From assembly GCF_018474015.1 (NCBI RefSeq), contig NZ_JAHCSG010000003.1, forward strand, positions 372,001 through 436,000: a stretch of DNA of 64,000 nt. Direction: 5' to 3'. Shown here in pieces: positions 19,684-31,706 of the stretch. Both the position numbers and the translations under genes were made by a program. This stretch comes from Williamsia sp. CHRR-6. GTDB lineage: Bacteria; Actinomycetota; Actinomycetes; Mycobacteriales; Mycobacteriaceae. How positions within the stretch are numbered: the stretch's first letter is position 1; each line of letters starts with the position of its first letter. A model generated the notes under the pieces. That model was not told the origin of the DNA and ran no database searches. It worked only from the letters and a program-made list of their open reading frames with translations.

Positions 19684-21840
19684 TCAGTCGATGGGGCGGG
19701 CACCCAACTCGTCGGCGAGCAGTTTCAACGCCACCTGCTCGGGATCCTGACGCGGATCGGGGTCGTTGTTGTGCGCGTCAGAGATCATCTCGTCACGCTC
19801 GGCGTCGGTAAGGTCCTCGTCGGCAACCGGCGGCACCGGTTCCGGGGAGGGCTCCTCCGGCGGTGGCGGCTCGTCCCCCGCGCCCGGTGCGGGGGCTTCG
19901 CCGGCACCCGGCGAGCGACCCTTGCGGGTGTAACTCGCCTGTCCGGCGGGCTTGGCGGTGCGACCGTTCGTCGACCCGGACGATCCCGTGACCGGTTGTA
20001 CCGCAACATCATTGGCTTGATGCACGCAATGCACCCGCCAGGTTCCACCGAACACCGCAGCCATCGCATCCGCGATCACGGTGGCGCCGCGATCACTGGC
20101 CAGCCGAGCCACCAACGGCGCGGCCTCGTGGCTGATGGTGAGCGTGTCACCGGTGATGTCGCGGACGGTGACCCCGGCCAACATCACCTCGATGATCTTG
20201 TCCCGCTCCCGCACCGCCGCCCGTACCTCGGCCCAGGCTGCGCGTACCGCCGCCACATCGACACCGGCGACAGCTGCGGCCGGCTCCGGCCCGGACGGTT
20301 CCGGCTCGGGCCGCTGTTGGTGCGGTTGGGATTCGGACTGGTTTTCGGCCTCGGGTTCTGGTTCTGGTTCTGGTTCCACCTCGGCGATCGGCTCTGATCG
20401 GGCTTCGATGCGGCCGGGTTCACTGACCTCGGGCTCAGTGACCTCGGGTTCAGCGACCTCGGGCTCAACTGCGGCCGGTGGAGCTGCCGGGGCAGGTCCG
20501 GGCGCCGACGCCGCCTGGGCCGCCACCTCGGGTTCGGCCACAGTCGCGGGTTGCGGCTCCGGTGGCGGCTGTTGCGATCGCCGCACGAACCGCGATCCGG
20601 TGTCGGCCGGCGGCGCGCTCACCGCGGCAGCCGGCGGCGAAGCGGTGGCAGCGGCCGACCGAACGACGGGGGCGGTGACCACACCACCGGCCAGCTGCGC
20701 CTCGATCCGTTCGATCCGTTGCAGCACAGCCGATTCCGCATCGGTGGTAGACGGCAGCAGCATGCGTGCGCACATCACCTCCAGCAGCAAGCGCGGTGAG
20801 GTGGTGCCACGCATCTCGCCCAGCGCCGCATGCACGGTGTCGGCGTGGCGGGTCAACGTGGCCGGTCCCAGTCCGCTCACCTGGGCCCGCATCCGGTCGA
20901 GCTGGTCATCGGGGGCCTCGACGAGCCCACGGTCGGCCGCATCGGGCACCGCCTGCAGCAAGATCAGGTCGCGAAAGCGCTCCAGCAGGTCGACGGCGAA
21001 GCGGCGTGGGTCGTGTCCGGCGTCTACGAGTTGTTCCACCGCCCCGAACAACGCGGCACCATCACCGGCGGCCAACGCATCCACCGCCGCATCGATCAAC
21101 GCGACATCGGTGACGCCGAGCAGCGTCAACGCCCGGTCGTAGGTGACGCCCTGATCGCCGGCGCCGGCCAACAACTGATCGAGCACGCTCAACGAATCAC
21201 GGGGTGATCCGCCACCGGCCCGGATGACCAGCGGGAACACCGTCGGTGCGACGGTGACCTGCTCCTGGGTGCAGATCTTCTCCAACAGCCCACGCATCAC
21301 CGGCGGCGCCAACAGCCGGAACGGGTAGTGGTGGGTACGCGAGCGGATGGTGGGCAACACCTTCTCCGGCTCGGTGGTGGCGAACACGAAGATGAGGTGC
21401 GCGGGCGGCTCTTCGACGATCTTGAGCAGGGCGTTGAAACCCGCGTTGGACACCATGTGCGCCTCGTCGACGATGAACACCCGGTAGCGCGACTCGGCGG
21501 GGGCGTAGAACGCCTTGTCCCGCAGGTCACGGGTGTCCTCGACACCACCGTGACTAGCTGCGTCGAGCTCGATCACATCGAGGTTGCCGGGCCCGCCCGG
21601 AGCCAACGCGACACACGACGCACACGTCCCACACGGCCGCGAGGTGGGCCCCTGCTCGCAGTTGAGGGAGCGGGCGAGGATGCGCGCCGACGAGGTCTTC
21701 CCGCAGCCGCGCGGACCGGAGAACAGGTAGGCGTGGTTGATGCGACCGGAGTCCAGCGCCCGACACAGTGGCTCGGTGACGTGTTCCTGGCCGACGACGT
21801 CGGCAAACGTAGCGGGTCGATACGTCCGGTAGAGGGCCAC
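19684..21840 (-). CDS. dnaX: DNA polymerase III subunit gamma/tau
   Basis: This is the clamp-loader ATPase of the replisome. Over 718 residues it shows Walker A GPRGCGKT at 42-49, a zinc module with C61, C70, C73 and C76, the DEAH box VFIVDEAHMVSNAGFNALLK, and the sensor segment FATTEPEKVLPTIRSRT, then the gamma/tau oligomerisation region. Residues about 400-560 are a Pro/Glu/Ala-rich linker with repeats such as EPEVAEPEVTEPEVSEP and an EP-dipeptide run (coding for GGTTCT-type repeats near 20350 on the plus strand). The C-terminal tail could be the polymerase-binding tau part. It is the last gene of a minus-strand operon. Confidence 0.96.
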   Translation of the reverse strand: MALYRTYRPATFADVVGQEHVTEPLCRALDSGRINHAYLFSGPRGCGKTSSARILARSLNCEQGPTSRPCGTCASCVALAPGGPGNLDVIELDAASHGGVEDTRDLRDKAFYAPAESRYRVFIVDEAHMVSNAGFNALLKIVEEPPAHLIFVFATTEPEKVLPTIRSRTHHYPFRLLAPPVMRGLLEKICTQEQVTVAPTVFPLVIRAGGGSPRDSLSVLDQLLAGAGDQGVTYDRALTLLGVTDVALIDAAVDALAAGDGAALFGAVEQLVDAGHDPRRFAVDLLERFRDLILLQAVPDAADRGLVEAPDDQLDRMRAQVSGLGPATLTRHADTVHAALGEMRGTTSPRLLLEVMCARMLLPSTTDAESAVLQRIERIEAQLAGGVVTAPVVRSAAATASPPAAAVSAPPADTGSRFVRRSQQPPPEPQPATVAEPEVAAQAASAPGPAPAAPPAAVEPEVAEPEVTEPEVSEPGRIEARSEPIAEVEPEPEPEPEAENQSESQPHQQRPEPEPSGPEPAAAVAGVDVAAVRAAWAEVRAAVRERDKIIEVMLAGVTVRDITGDTLTISHEAAPLVARLASDRGATVIADAMAAVFGGTWRVHCVHQANDVAVQPVTGSSGSTNGRTAKPAGQASYTRKGRSPGAGEAPAPGAGDEPPPPEEPSPEPVPPVADEDLTDAERDEMISDAHNNDPDPRQDPEQVALKLLADELGARPID

Positions 21841-21850
21841 GCGGGAGAGC

Positions 21851-23227
21851 CTACCGGCGGCCTCCGACAGCCGATCCGGGCCCGAGGCTGTCGCCGGCGG
21901 GCGCGGGCGAATCGGTGCGGTGATCGGGTCTGCGCAGTCGGAGGCCGACGACGATGGTGATCACCGCCGCCACCGCGAACACCCACAGATAGGGCTGCGC
22001 GGAGAACACCCGCACCCAGGACGGCGCCGGGTTCATGAACGCCCCGACCCCGTAGTAGGGGCGAAAACCCAAGGCCCCCTCAGGTATCCGGTCAGTCCAC
22101 ATGAACACCGACAGCACCAACGCGATCGGGGCGGACAGCAGCAGCGTGCCTCGGCGCCAGTCCCCGCGCGCCCAGGCCCGCAGCACCAGATCGACGGCCA
22201 CCACCATCAACGGCACGAACCACACCCAGTGATGGCCCCAGGAGAACGGCGAGATGGCGGTCGCGGTCATGCCGACCAACGCCAACGCCAACACCTCGTT
22301 GCCCAGCCGGTGCGCGACCCAGGCGGCACTGAGTCCCAGGGCCACCGCCGCGATCGCGCACAGCATCCACAGCACCGGGCTGGGATGGTCGGTGTCGACG
22401 ATGGTCGCCAGCGCGCCGCGCAACGACTGGTTGGCCGGGTTGCGCGCGAACCCCACGCGCCCGGAGTCGAAGACGCGATCGGTGAAGAAGCTCCACGAGG
22501 CGCGCGGGATGATCGCAAACCCCGCAGCAACCGTGGCGGCGAGCACGGCCACTGCGGTGACCACCGCCCGCCACTGCCGGGTGAGAGCGAGGTAGAGGAG
22601 AAAGAACCCGGGCGTCAGCTTGATGCCGGCGGTCACCCCGACGCTGAACCCACGCAACCGTCCCCAACGGCCGGCACCGTTGGGCCGCAACAGGTCCCAC
22701 ACGATCACCGCCATCAGGAAGACGTTCACCTGGCCGTACCAGATGGTGGTGCGCACCGGCTCGAACAGCAACGCCACCGCCGCGACGGTCACCGACAGGG
22801 CTACCAGCGGTGCGTCGAGACGGTAGCCGAGGGCCAGGAAACAGCGGATGACCACGAACAACAGCGCTGCGATGGTCAACCCGCCCCAGACGAAGATGGC
22901 CGTGGACTTGCTGACCCACGCCAAGGGTTGCAGCACGATGGTGGAAAACGGCGGGTAGGTGTACTCCATCCGGCGATACACCGGGCCGTTGTAGATGGCG
23001 CGGTCGTGCAGCAGATGCAGCGCGCCGGCCCGGTAGACCTTGAGGTCCAACTGGTTCTGAAACAGCCCGAACACCCGGGCGTGCAGCGGCACGTAGGTGA
23101 GCTGCAGGTACACAGCCACCGCGGTGATGGCGACCAGGGCCAGAAAAAAGAGAGGATGTCGGGGCAGTGTCGGGCGGTCGCCGGCGCCCCTCGACGCCGG
23201 ACGCGCCGACAACCGCGAGATGATCAC
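21851..23227 (-). CDS. GT87-family membrane mannosyltransferase-like protein (copy 1)
   Basis: The protein has 458 residues and about ten membrane helices, with the GT87 (DUF2029) pattern: a first extracytoplasmic segment with FQNQLDLKVYRAGALHLLHD, then YTYPPFSTIVLQPLAW, WYGQVNVFLMAVIVWD, GVTAGIKLTPGFF, and SWGHHWVWFVPLMVVA. The early Asp in LDLKVYR is the expected catalytic residue. GT87 enzymes in mycolata are polyprenyl-phosphomannose-dependent alpha-mannosyltransferases of lipoarabinomannan/PIM synthesis; the acceptor is not predictable. GTG 23227 is preceded by GGGGAG. A close paralogue lies directly upstream, so a tandem duplication is likely. Confidence 0.85.
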   Translation of the reverse strand: MIISRLSARPASRGAGDRPTLPRHPLFFLALVAITAVAVYLQLTYVPLHARVFGLFQNQLDLKVYRAGALHLLHDRAIYNGPVYRRMEYTYPPFSTIVLQPLAWVSKSTAIFVWGGLTIAALLFVVIRCFLALGYRLDAPLVALSVTVAAVALLFEPVRTTIWYGQVNVFLMAVIVWDLLRPNGAGRWGRLRGFSVGVTAGIKLTPGFFLLYLALTRQWRAVVTAVAVLAATVAAGFAIIPRASWSFFTDRVFDSGRVGFARNPANQSLRGALATIVDTDHPSPVLWMLCAIAAVALGLSAAWVAHRLGNEVLALALVGMTATAISPFSWGHHWVWFVPLMVVAVDLVLRAWARGDWRRGTLLLSAPIALVLSVFMWTDRIPEGALGFRPYYGVGAFMNPAPSWVRVFSAQPYLWVFAVAAVITIVVGLRLRRPDHRTDSPAPAGDSLGPGSAVGGRR

Positions 23228-23270
23228 ACCCAGACTCCCCGAGAATCCGTTGTCTTGTCCGGGGGGAAGC

Positions 23271-24602
23271 TTATCCCTTCGGCCCGCTCGCCAACCCAGC
23301 TGTGACCGCCGGGGTGCGTCGTAGCACCAGCACGGTGGCGACCGCGGTGACCAGGAACACCCAGCTGTAGGGCGCGACGGTGAACCAACGCAGTGCAGCG
23401 ACGCCGTTCTTGAAGAACAGCCCGGTGTAATAGGCGTGCAGGTGGGGGACCTCGACGTAGAACATCAGGCCCGGGATGTAGGTCCGCCAGGAGAAGGTGA
23501 CCAGCAGCAACGCACCGACGGCGATACCCGCCACCACGGTGCGGCCTCGGACGGGGGTCCGTAGCAGCTGGTCGACCCCGATGACCCCCAACGGCACGAA
23601 CCACACCCAGTGATGACCCCAGGTCATCGGCGACACCACACACGCGGTCATCCCGATCAGGGTGAGCGCCAACAGTTCATGGCCACGGGTGTGGGCCAGC
23701 CGCGCGGCGCAGAGCCCCAACGCCAGGGCGGGTAACGCCAGCGCCAGCCAGGCCGCCATCGGCGGCTGCTCGGAGTCCAACAGGTTGGCCAGCGCGCCGC
23801 GCAGTGACTGGTTGCCCGCCACATTGGGGCTTCCCACCCGGTCGGAGTCGAGGAAGGTGCCCGACCAGTAGGTCCAGGTGTCGCGAGGCATCGCCACCGC
23901 CGCCACCGCGATGGTGCTCGCGAACCCGGCCAGCAGCGTCAGCGCGGCCCGGCGACGTCCGGTGATCAGCAGGTGCGCGACGAAGATCAGCGGGGTCAGC
24001 TTGATGCCGGCGGCTAGCCCGGCCACAAAGCCTTGGCCCCGAGAATCCCTGGGACGCAGCAGATCCCACAGGATCATTGCCATCGGGAAGATGTTCACCT
24101 GGCCGAACCACAACGTGCTGCGCACCGGCTCGGCCAGTGCAGCGATCGCCACCAGCGACACCGCGATGATCCGCAACCGCCAGGTGATCGGGCGGCGCAG
24201 CGCCCGGAAGCTCATCACGATCACCGCGTAGAGCACGACGTAGACGGCCACAGTCCAGGCGATGCGGGCCATGTCGAAGGAGATGAGCGCCACCGGGGTG
24301 AACAACACCACCGAGATGGGAGCGTAGGTGTAGTCCATGACGCCCAGCAGTTTCGCCTCGTACAGACGGTGGCCGTCGAGGACGGTGCGGGCGCCGGCGC
24401 GGTAGACCTCGAGGTCGAGTTGGTTGTCGAAGAGTCCCCAAAACGGTTCCCGGAACGGCACGAGTACGTTCTGCAGCCAGATGGACACCACCCCGAGCAC
24501 CACGAAGATCCCGGTCACGGCATTCGGATGCAGGCGTCGACGGTTGACCGTGACGACGGAAATGTCCGATTGCGGCGGTGCGGGATCGGCGGTGGTCGAC
24601 AT
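23271..24602 (-). CDS. GT87-family membrane mannosyltransferase-like protein (copy 2)
   Basis: The 443-residue paralogue of the next gene downstream has the same blocks: FDNQLDLEVYRAGARTVLDG, YTYAPISVVLFTPVAL, WFGQVNIFPMAMILWD, LAAGIKLTPLIF and TWGHHWVWFVPLGV. About ten transmembrane segments place it in the membrane, with the sugar-transfer site outside. It starts 8 bp after the aminotransferase stop and is followed 43 bp later by copy 1, so aspC-type gene, two GT87 genes and dnaX form one minus-strand unit. Divergence between copies suggests different acceptors. Confidence 0.85.
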   Translation of the reverse strand: MSTTADPAPPQSDISVVTVNRRRLHPNAVTGIFVVLGVVSIWLQNVLVPFREPFWGLFDNQLDLEVYRAGARTVLDGHRLYEAKLLGVMDYTYAPISVVLFTPVALISFDMARIAWTVAVYVVLYAVIVMSFRALRRPITWRLRIIAVSLVAIAALAEPVRSTLWFGQVNIFPMAMILWDLLRPRDSRGQGFVAGLAAGIKLTPLIFVAHLLITGRRRAALTLLAGFASTIAVAAVAMPRDTWTYWSGTFLDSDRVGSPNVAGNQSLRGALANLLDSEQPPMAAWLALALPALALGLCAARLAHTRGHELLALTLIGMTACVVSPMTWGHHWVWFVPLGVIGVDQLLRTPVRGRTVVAGIAVGALLLVTFSWRTYIPGLMFYVEVPHLHAYYTGLFFKNGVAALRWFTVAPYSWVFLVTAVATVLVLRRTPAVTAGLASGPKG

Positions 24603-24610
24603 GGCCAGGC

Positions 24611-25906
<1,296 letters not shown>

Positions 25907-25931
25907 TCACCCCTGCGATCGAGACGTAGAA

Positions 25932-26020
25932 GAGGACCCCGCGCACCCGTCAGAGCCCGTTGACCCTTGCTGCCTTCCGGCCCTGGGGGAGTTCACAGGA
26001 TGCACGCCGCGCGGGATCCG
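25932..26020 (-). ncRNA. ffs: Small signal recognition particle RNA (4.5S type)
   Basis: On the minus strand the stretch around 25960-25990 reads CCAGGGCCGGAAGGCAGCAA, the conserved SRP RNA apical domain (GGAAG tetraloop side and AGCA internal loop). The ends CCCGCGC (about 26015-26009) and GCGCGGG (about 25943-25937) pair to form the closing helix of one long hairpin. Ends are approximate. It binds Ffh and directs membrane-protein synthesis. A tRNA-Ser gene follows divergently, a common actinobacterial arrangement. Confidence 0.88.
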
Positions 26021-26026
26021 AGGTCG

Positions 26027-26056
26027 AGTGTAGACGTCCCCCCTGACCGGCACACA
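26027..26056 (-). promoter_or_regulatory. Probable promoter of the SRP RNA
   Basis: On the minus strand TACACT (plus coordinates 26027-26032) lies about 7 bp before the predicted RNA start and has a weak TGTGTG -35-like element 18 bp further upstream. Position and the -10 sequence fit a vegetative sigma promoter; judged by eye only. Confidence 0.4.
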
Positions 26057-26078
26057 CTCGGCGATGACCAGCGCACTT

Positions 26079-26108
26079 TTGGTGCCGCTCGGGGAGCGCG
26101 GCTATGCT
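26079..26108 (+). promoter_or_regulatory. Probable promoter of tRNA-Ser
   Basis: TTGGTG at 26079-26084 and TATGCT at 26103-26108 are separated by 18 bp and end 10 bp before the mature tRNA 5' end, a good fit to a sigma-70-type promoter. Confidence 0.5.
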
Positions 26109-26118
26109 TGCCCGTACT

Positions 26119-26203
26119 GGAGGATTCGCCTAGTGGCCTATGGCGCTCGCCTGGAACGCGGGTTGGGTTAACGCCCTCAGGGGTTCAAATCCCCTATCCT
26201 CCG
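26119..26203 (+). tRNA. tRNA-Ser (anticodon GGA)
   Basis: An 85-nt class II tRNA. The acceptor stem GGAGGAT pairs with ATCCTCC, with discriminator G. The anticodon loop CTGGAAC gives anticodon GGA, reading UCC/UCU codons. A long variable arm (GGTTGGGTTAACGCCC region) identifies serine, and GGGGTTCAAATCCCC is the T arm. CCA is not encoded. A terminator follows directly. Confidence 0.95.
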
Positions 26204-26213
26204 CGCTGAGATC

Positions 26214-26253
26214 GGGGTCTCCGGCAGTGTTCGGAGGCCCCTTTCTCTTTCTT
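26214..26253 (+). terminator. Intrinsic terminator of tRNA-Ser
   Basis: GGGGTCTCCG and CGGAGGCCCC form a 10-bp stem (one G-T pair) around an 8-base loop, followed by the T-rich TTTCTCTTTCTT. It ends tRNA-Ser transcription. Confidence 0.85.
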
Positions 26254-26258
26254 CGATG

Positions 26259-26308
26259 CGTCGACCGTGCCGAAATCCCCCGTCGAACGTGCCGAAGTCA
26301 CCCGTCGG
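26259..26308. repeat. Short tandem repeat cluster A (22-bp period)
   Basis: CGTCGACCGTGCCGAAATCC starts at 26259, CGTCGAACGTGCCGAAGTCA at 26281, and a decayed third copy CGTCGGACGATC at 26303, an exact 22-bp period. The unit resembles clusters B (28.5 kb) and C (44 kb): CGTCG, two variable bases, a G-rich centre, AAA or near, then CCC. It sits between the tRNA terminator and the decayed-gene patch. Confidence 0.55.
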
Positions 26309-26512
26309 ACGATCTTATTTGCCGACGTGCTTCGCGACATCGGTGATCGCCTCGAGGGCGTCACCGGCTCGTTCGCCAGAGCAGCACATGTGTGTGCGTT
26401 GGGTGACACCGTCGCCGAGGCGCTGGCGAGAGCACAGGAAGGAGTCGGTGCCATGCACTTCACCGTCAAGGCGAGCGGTTGGACGGGCCAGACCACCCAG
26501 ACCATTTCCTGA
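26267..26512 (+). pseudogene. Probable C-terminal fragment of an ATP-grasp-type enzyme
   Basis: An 81-codon frame whose second half, FARAAHVCALGDTVAEALARAQEGVGAM, resembles the last helix-strand unit of ATP-grasp ligases or carboxylase-like enzymes (the GDTVEEA-type motif). No ATP-binding core precedes it: the frame begins inside repeat cluster A just after the tRNA terminator. It lacks a convincing ribosome binding site. The closing residues (TGQTTQTIS) look non-homologous. I regard it as a remnant; a short real peptide is a weaker alternative. Confidence 0.4.
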
Positions 26513-26549
26513 CGCAGTTCTGATCACCCATCACAAGGAGAGTTCGAAG

Positions 26550-26930
26550 ATGACCACGAACGACTACAGCCTCGAGGGGCTTCACCACGTCCAGCTCGCG
26601 ATTCCCGCGGGCGCCGAGGACCAGTGCCGCGAGTTCTGGGGAGAGGTGCTCGGCATGACCGAACTTGAGAAGCCGCCCGTGCTGGCCGCGAGAGGCGGGT
26701 GCTGGTTCCGCGGCGGGGGACTCGAGGTGCACCTTGGCGTCGAGCAGGACTTCAGCCCGGCCAAGAAGGCTCACCCTGGCATCCTCGTGTCCTCGATCCA
26801 TGGCCTGGCCGCCCGGCTGGAGGACCAAGGGCATGAGGTGACGTGGGACGACAACTTCCCTGGCCACGAGCGGTTTTACGCCTTCGACAAGCTCGGCAAT
26901 CGCCTCGAGTTCCTCGAACCGAAGAACTGA
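26550..26930 (+). CDS. VOC (glyoxalase/bleomycin-resistance/dioxygenase) family protein
   Basis: The 126-residue protein has one vicinal-oxygen-chelate domain: EGLHHVQLAIPAGAEDQCREFWGEVLGM at the N-terminus (metal His in HHVQ), GGGLEVHLGVEQDF with a second His-Glu region, and GNRLEFLEP with the last metal Glu. ATG 26550 has a strong AAGGAG 9 bp upstream. It is the only intact gene in the 26.3-28.5 kb patch. The substrate is unknown; sequence type matches VOC proteins annotated as glyoxalases. Confidence 0.85.
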   Translation: MTTNDYSLEGLHHVQLAIPAGAEDQCREFWGEVLGMTELEKPPVLAARGGCWFRGGGLEVHLGVEQDFSPAKKAHPGILVSSIHGLAARLEDQGHEVTWDDNFPGHERFYAFDKLGNRLEFLEPKN

Positions 26931-26964
26931 TGAGCGCTCTCGGGGGGCGCGGTCATCCGGCAGA

Positions 26965-28015
26965 GCCGGTGGCGGGATCCACATCACCGATCTCATCGTC
27001 GCGCAGGGACCGACCGGGAACGAGTCCATCGTCGTGCCCGGTCTGACCGCGCACGCGCAGCCCGGCGAGGTGGTCGCGCTGCGATGCCCAACTCGTGACG
27101 TTGCGGCATCGCTCGTCGAGACACTGAGTGGCCGCCGGCAGGCCCAGTACGGGCTGATCTCGGTGGGTGCGAGCACGTCGCGACGCATCGCCCCCCGCAC
27201 CCCGCGAGGGCTGGTCACAGTCGAGCTCGACAGGGTCGGCAACCTCGGCTCCAGCTGGGGCGATCGTCGTCGACGCCGGCACGGCGCCTGCAGGAGCCTC
27301 GATCTCCGAGGTGCACGAGCTCGCCGGTGGCGGAGCAGCAGTGCTTCTCGTCACCGCCGACGAGCAGCTCGCTGCAGCCGCCGACCGGCAGGTCGAGGTC
27401 GAGCCGCCCACAGATCCCGCCGCGTCGGCGGTCCAAGATCCGGTCATCGTCTTGGCCAACCTCACTGAGCTGGTGACCGCGACACTGTGCGCCGAAGGCG
27501 TGGCGCCGCGGCGTGCTGCTCTCGTCGCCCGGGTGCTCATCGACGCGGATGCCCGCGGTCACTTCTCGCACGGCGTCGGGCTGCTGCCCATGTACGTCGA
27601 CCGGATCCGTGCAGGCGGCATCGACCCGGTGGCCGACCCGCAGTGGGTCAGTGAAATGGGCGTCGTCAAGGTCCTCGACGCGCAGGGTGGCTTCGGACAG
27701 GTCGCGGCCGAGCTGGCCGCTGAGACCGTGGCCGAGGACGCCACCATGTCGGGTATCGCCGCGGTCGGTGTCCGTGGCAGCAACCACATCGGCATGCTGG
27801 CGGCGTACCGTGGCTCGTTCACCCGGCACGGCGTCGTGGGCCTGGTGTTCAACGTCTCGGGCCCCAGCGTCGCGGCATCCGGTGCGGGACGAGCGACGCT
27901 CGGCAACGACGCAGTGTGCCTCGTCGCACCTCTCGAGGGCAGTCGTCCCTTCATCGTCGACTTCGCCACCGGCATCGGTGGCCGCGGGAAGGCAGCCCGA
28001 GCGTTCCGGCCTGGC
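26965..28015 (+). pseudogene. Frameshifted fusion of a degenerate ABC-ATPase-like domain and a truncated Ldh_2 (malate/lactate dehydrogenase) domain
   Basis: From about 26965 one frame reads GIHITDLIVAQGPTGNE...GLTAHAQPGEVVALRCPTRD, like the start of an ABC ATPase but with no Walker A. Near 27250 the frame changes and continues with ISEVHELAGGGAAVLLVTAD, an ABC D-loop/H-loop-like end. It then runs in frame into an Ldh_2-family domain: HGVGLLPMYVDRIRAGGI, GSNHIGMLAAYRGSF, TLGNDAVCLVAPLEG and FIVDFATGIGGRGKAARAF. Ldh_2 proteins are NAD(P)-dependent 2-oxoacid reductases of about 340 residues; this one breaks off after about two-thirds at 28015, where sequence unrelated to the family begins. At least one frameshift and one truncation make it non-functional. 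Confidence 0.6.
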
Positions 28016-28039
28016 CGGCGCCCGCGGCGTCACGCAGGT

Positions 28040-28508
28040 GCTGTGGCGTGGGAGCGCGGCTCTACGGACGGCTGTGCCGCGCGACCGGGCAGATCCCGAT
28101 CTCCCGCGACGGCTCCGGTAGCGCAGACAGTGCACTGCAGGCGAGATCCTGGCGCATGGCGGGGTCTGGGCGATCTACCCCGAAGGGAAGCGGTCCCCTG
28201 ACGGCCGGTTGTGGCGTGGCCGAACCGGCGTGATGCGGGTGGCTTTGCCGGGAGGTCATCCGGTGGTGCCAGTCGGGATCTGCGGCACCGATTCCGTGGA
28301 TCGGCCAGGGGTACGCGGTTGGCGCCGCGGTCGTGTCGATATCACGATCGGCGAGCCGATCTGTCTTGAACCGTGGCGCGCGGCAGCCGACGACCCGGCG
28401 GCGTGGCGGGCAGCGACGGATGAGCTGATGGCCGCCATTCAACGTCTCACCGGCCAGGACTACGTGGACCGCCATCCCGACCAGGATCACACCCGAGACG
28501 CGAGATGA
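28040..28508 (+). pseudogene. C-terminal remnant of a PlsC-like 1-acylglycerol-3-phosphate acyltransferase
   Basis: In one frame 28050-28140 encodes LYGRLCRATGQIPISRDGSG, and from 28143 the next frame encodes EILAHGGVWAIYPEGKRSPD and then GRLWRGRTGVMRVAL up to a stop at 28506-28508. Together these are blocks II-IV of lysophosphatidate acyltransferases (the PEGxRSPDGR substrate motif is PEGKRSPDGR here). The HxxxxD active-site block and N-terminus are missing, and there is a frameshift near 28140. It begins where the Ldh_2 remnant breaks off, so a deletion probably joined the two. Confidence 0.65.
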
Positions 28509-28514
28509 CACAGC

Positions 28515-28596
28515 TTTTCCGCCCAACCGACGGGGATTAGCGCCCAACCGACGGGGTTTAGCGCCCAACCGACGGGGATTAGCGCCCAACCGACGG
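28515..28596. repeat. Short tandem repeat cluster B (21-bp period, four copies)
   Basis: The core GCCCAACCGACGG occurs at 28521, 28542, 28563 and 28584, an exact 21-bp period, joined by GGGATTAGC or GGGTTTAGC. The array fills the gap between the acyltransferase remnant and the copA stop codon. On the minus strand the unit reads CCGTCGGTTGGGCGCTAATC, similar in plan to clusters A and C. There are no spacers, so it is not a CRISPR array. Confidence 0.85.
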
Positions 28597-30951
<2,355 letters not shown>

Positions 30952-31085
30952 GTCTCTCCTGTGTTCGGTGCGGGTCGGCCATCCCCGGGTGCTGCGGCGA
31001 TCGACAACCGTCCACTCGAGTAGTCGGAGTCGCAGGCCGTTCGGTTCCGGCTGCGGTTCGATTCTCGACGGCTTGGCGCGCTAGC

Positions 31086-31652
31086 GTGGCACTCGTGAGA
31101 GCCGACGCCGCCGATGACGAGCACGTCACCAGCTTGGCGTTTGCGGCTGCCCGCGGTGACCGCGCTGCCCTGGAGGCCTTCATCAAGGCTACTCAGGCCG
31201 ATGTCTGGCGGTTCGTGACCTATCTCTCCGACGCCGGTCGTGCCGACGATCTGACCCAGGAGACCTACATCCGCGCCATCGGCGCGCTGCCCCGGTTCTC
31301 GGGTCGGTCCACCGCCCGAACGTGGCTGCTGTCGATCGCCCGGCGCGTGGTGGTCGACCAGGTGCGCCACGATCGCGCCCGGCCACCATCAGCATTCGGG
31401 TCGGGCGCCGATGCGGTGGTCGAGTTGCCGGTGGCACATCGCTACGAGGAACAGGTCGAGTGGGATCTGCTGGTCAACCAGCTGGAACCCACCCGTCGCG
31501 AGGCGTTCTTGCTGACCCAGTTCCTGGGCCTGTCGTATGCCGACGCCGCCGACGTGTGCGGCTGCCCGGTGGGCACCATCCGCTCACGCGTGGCTCGGGC
31601 CCGCGATGACCTGGTACGGGCGTACCACGCCGACGTCACCGAAACTGGCTGA
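31086..31652 (+). CDS. sigC: RNA polymerase ECF sigma factor, SigC-like
   Basis: Residues 30-100 form sigma region 2 ([31 protein letters not shown] with the core-binding DDLTQE block), and region 4 is near the C-terminus ([10 protein letters not shown]... [34 protein letters not shown], a helix-turn-helix). No anti-sigma gene follows. Length (188) and lack of a C-terminal extension match SigC. M. tuberculosis SigC is linked to copper supply, which fits the divergent copper pump here. GTG 31086 is the chosen start; GTG 31095 is possible. Confidence 0.8.
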   Translation: MALVRADAADDEHVTSLAFAAARGDRAALEAFIKATQADVWRFVTYLSDAGRADDLTQETYIRAIGALPRFSGRSTARTWLLSIARRVVVDQVRHDRARPPSAFGSGADAVVELPVAHRYEEQVEWDLLVNQLEPTRREAFLLTQFLGLSYADAADVCGCPVGTIRSRVARARDDLVRAYHADVTETG

Positions 31653-31656
31653 TCGC

Positions 31657-31702
31657 CCCGTGCGTGTTTGTGGTGGGCCGGCCCACCACAAACACGCACG
31701 GG
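31657..31702. terminator. Perfect 46-bp palindrome between convergent sigC and VKOR genes
   Basis: CCCGTGCGTGTTTGTGGTGG begins the left arm at 31657, and the right arm ends with CCACCACAAACACGCACGGG at 31702; the arms are 23 bp each with no loop (centre at GGGCC/GGCCC). Lying between two convergent stop codons, it probably acts as a bidirectional terminator although it lacks T-runs. The uninterrupted palindrome could also be a cruciform or protein-binding site. Confidence 0.7.
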
Positions 31703-31706
31703 CTCG

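Noticed and set aside
20340-20480. Tandem GGTTCT-type repeat as an independent element
   Set aside because: It codes for the Glu-Pro-rich linker of DnaX, usual for gamma/tau proteins.
26183-26210. Phage-type attachment site at the tRNA-Ser 3' end
   Set aside because: No second copy of the tRNA tail and no integrase gene were found in the window.
28515-28596. CRISPR-like array
   Set aside because: Repeats are contiguous with no unique spacers and no cas genes are present.
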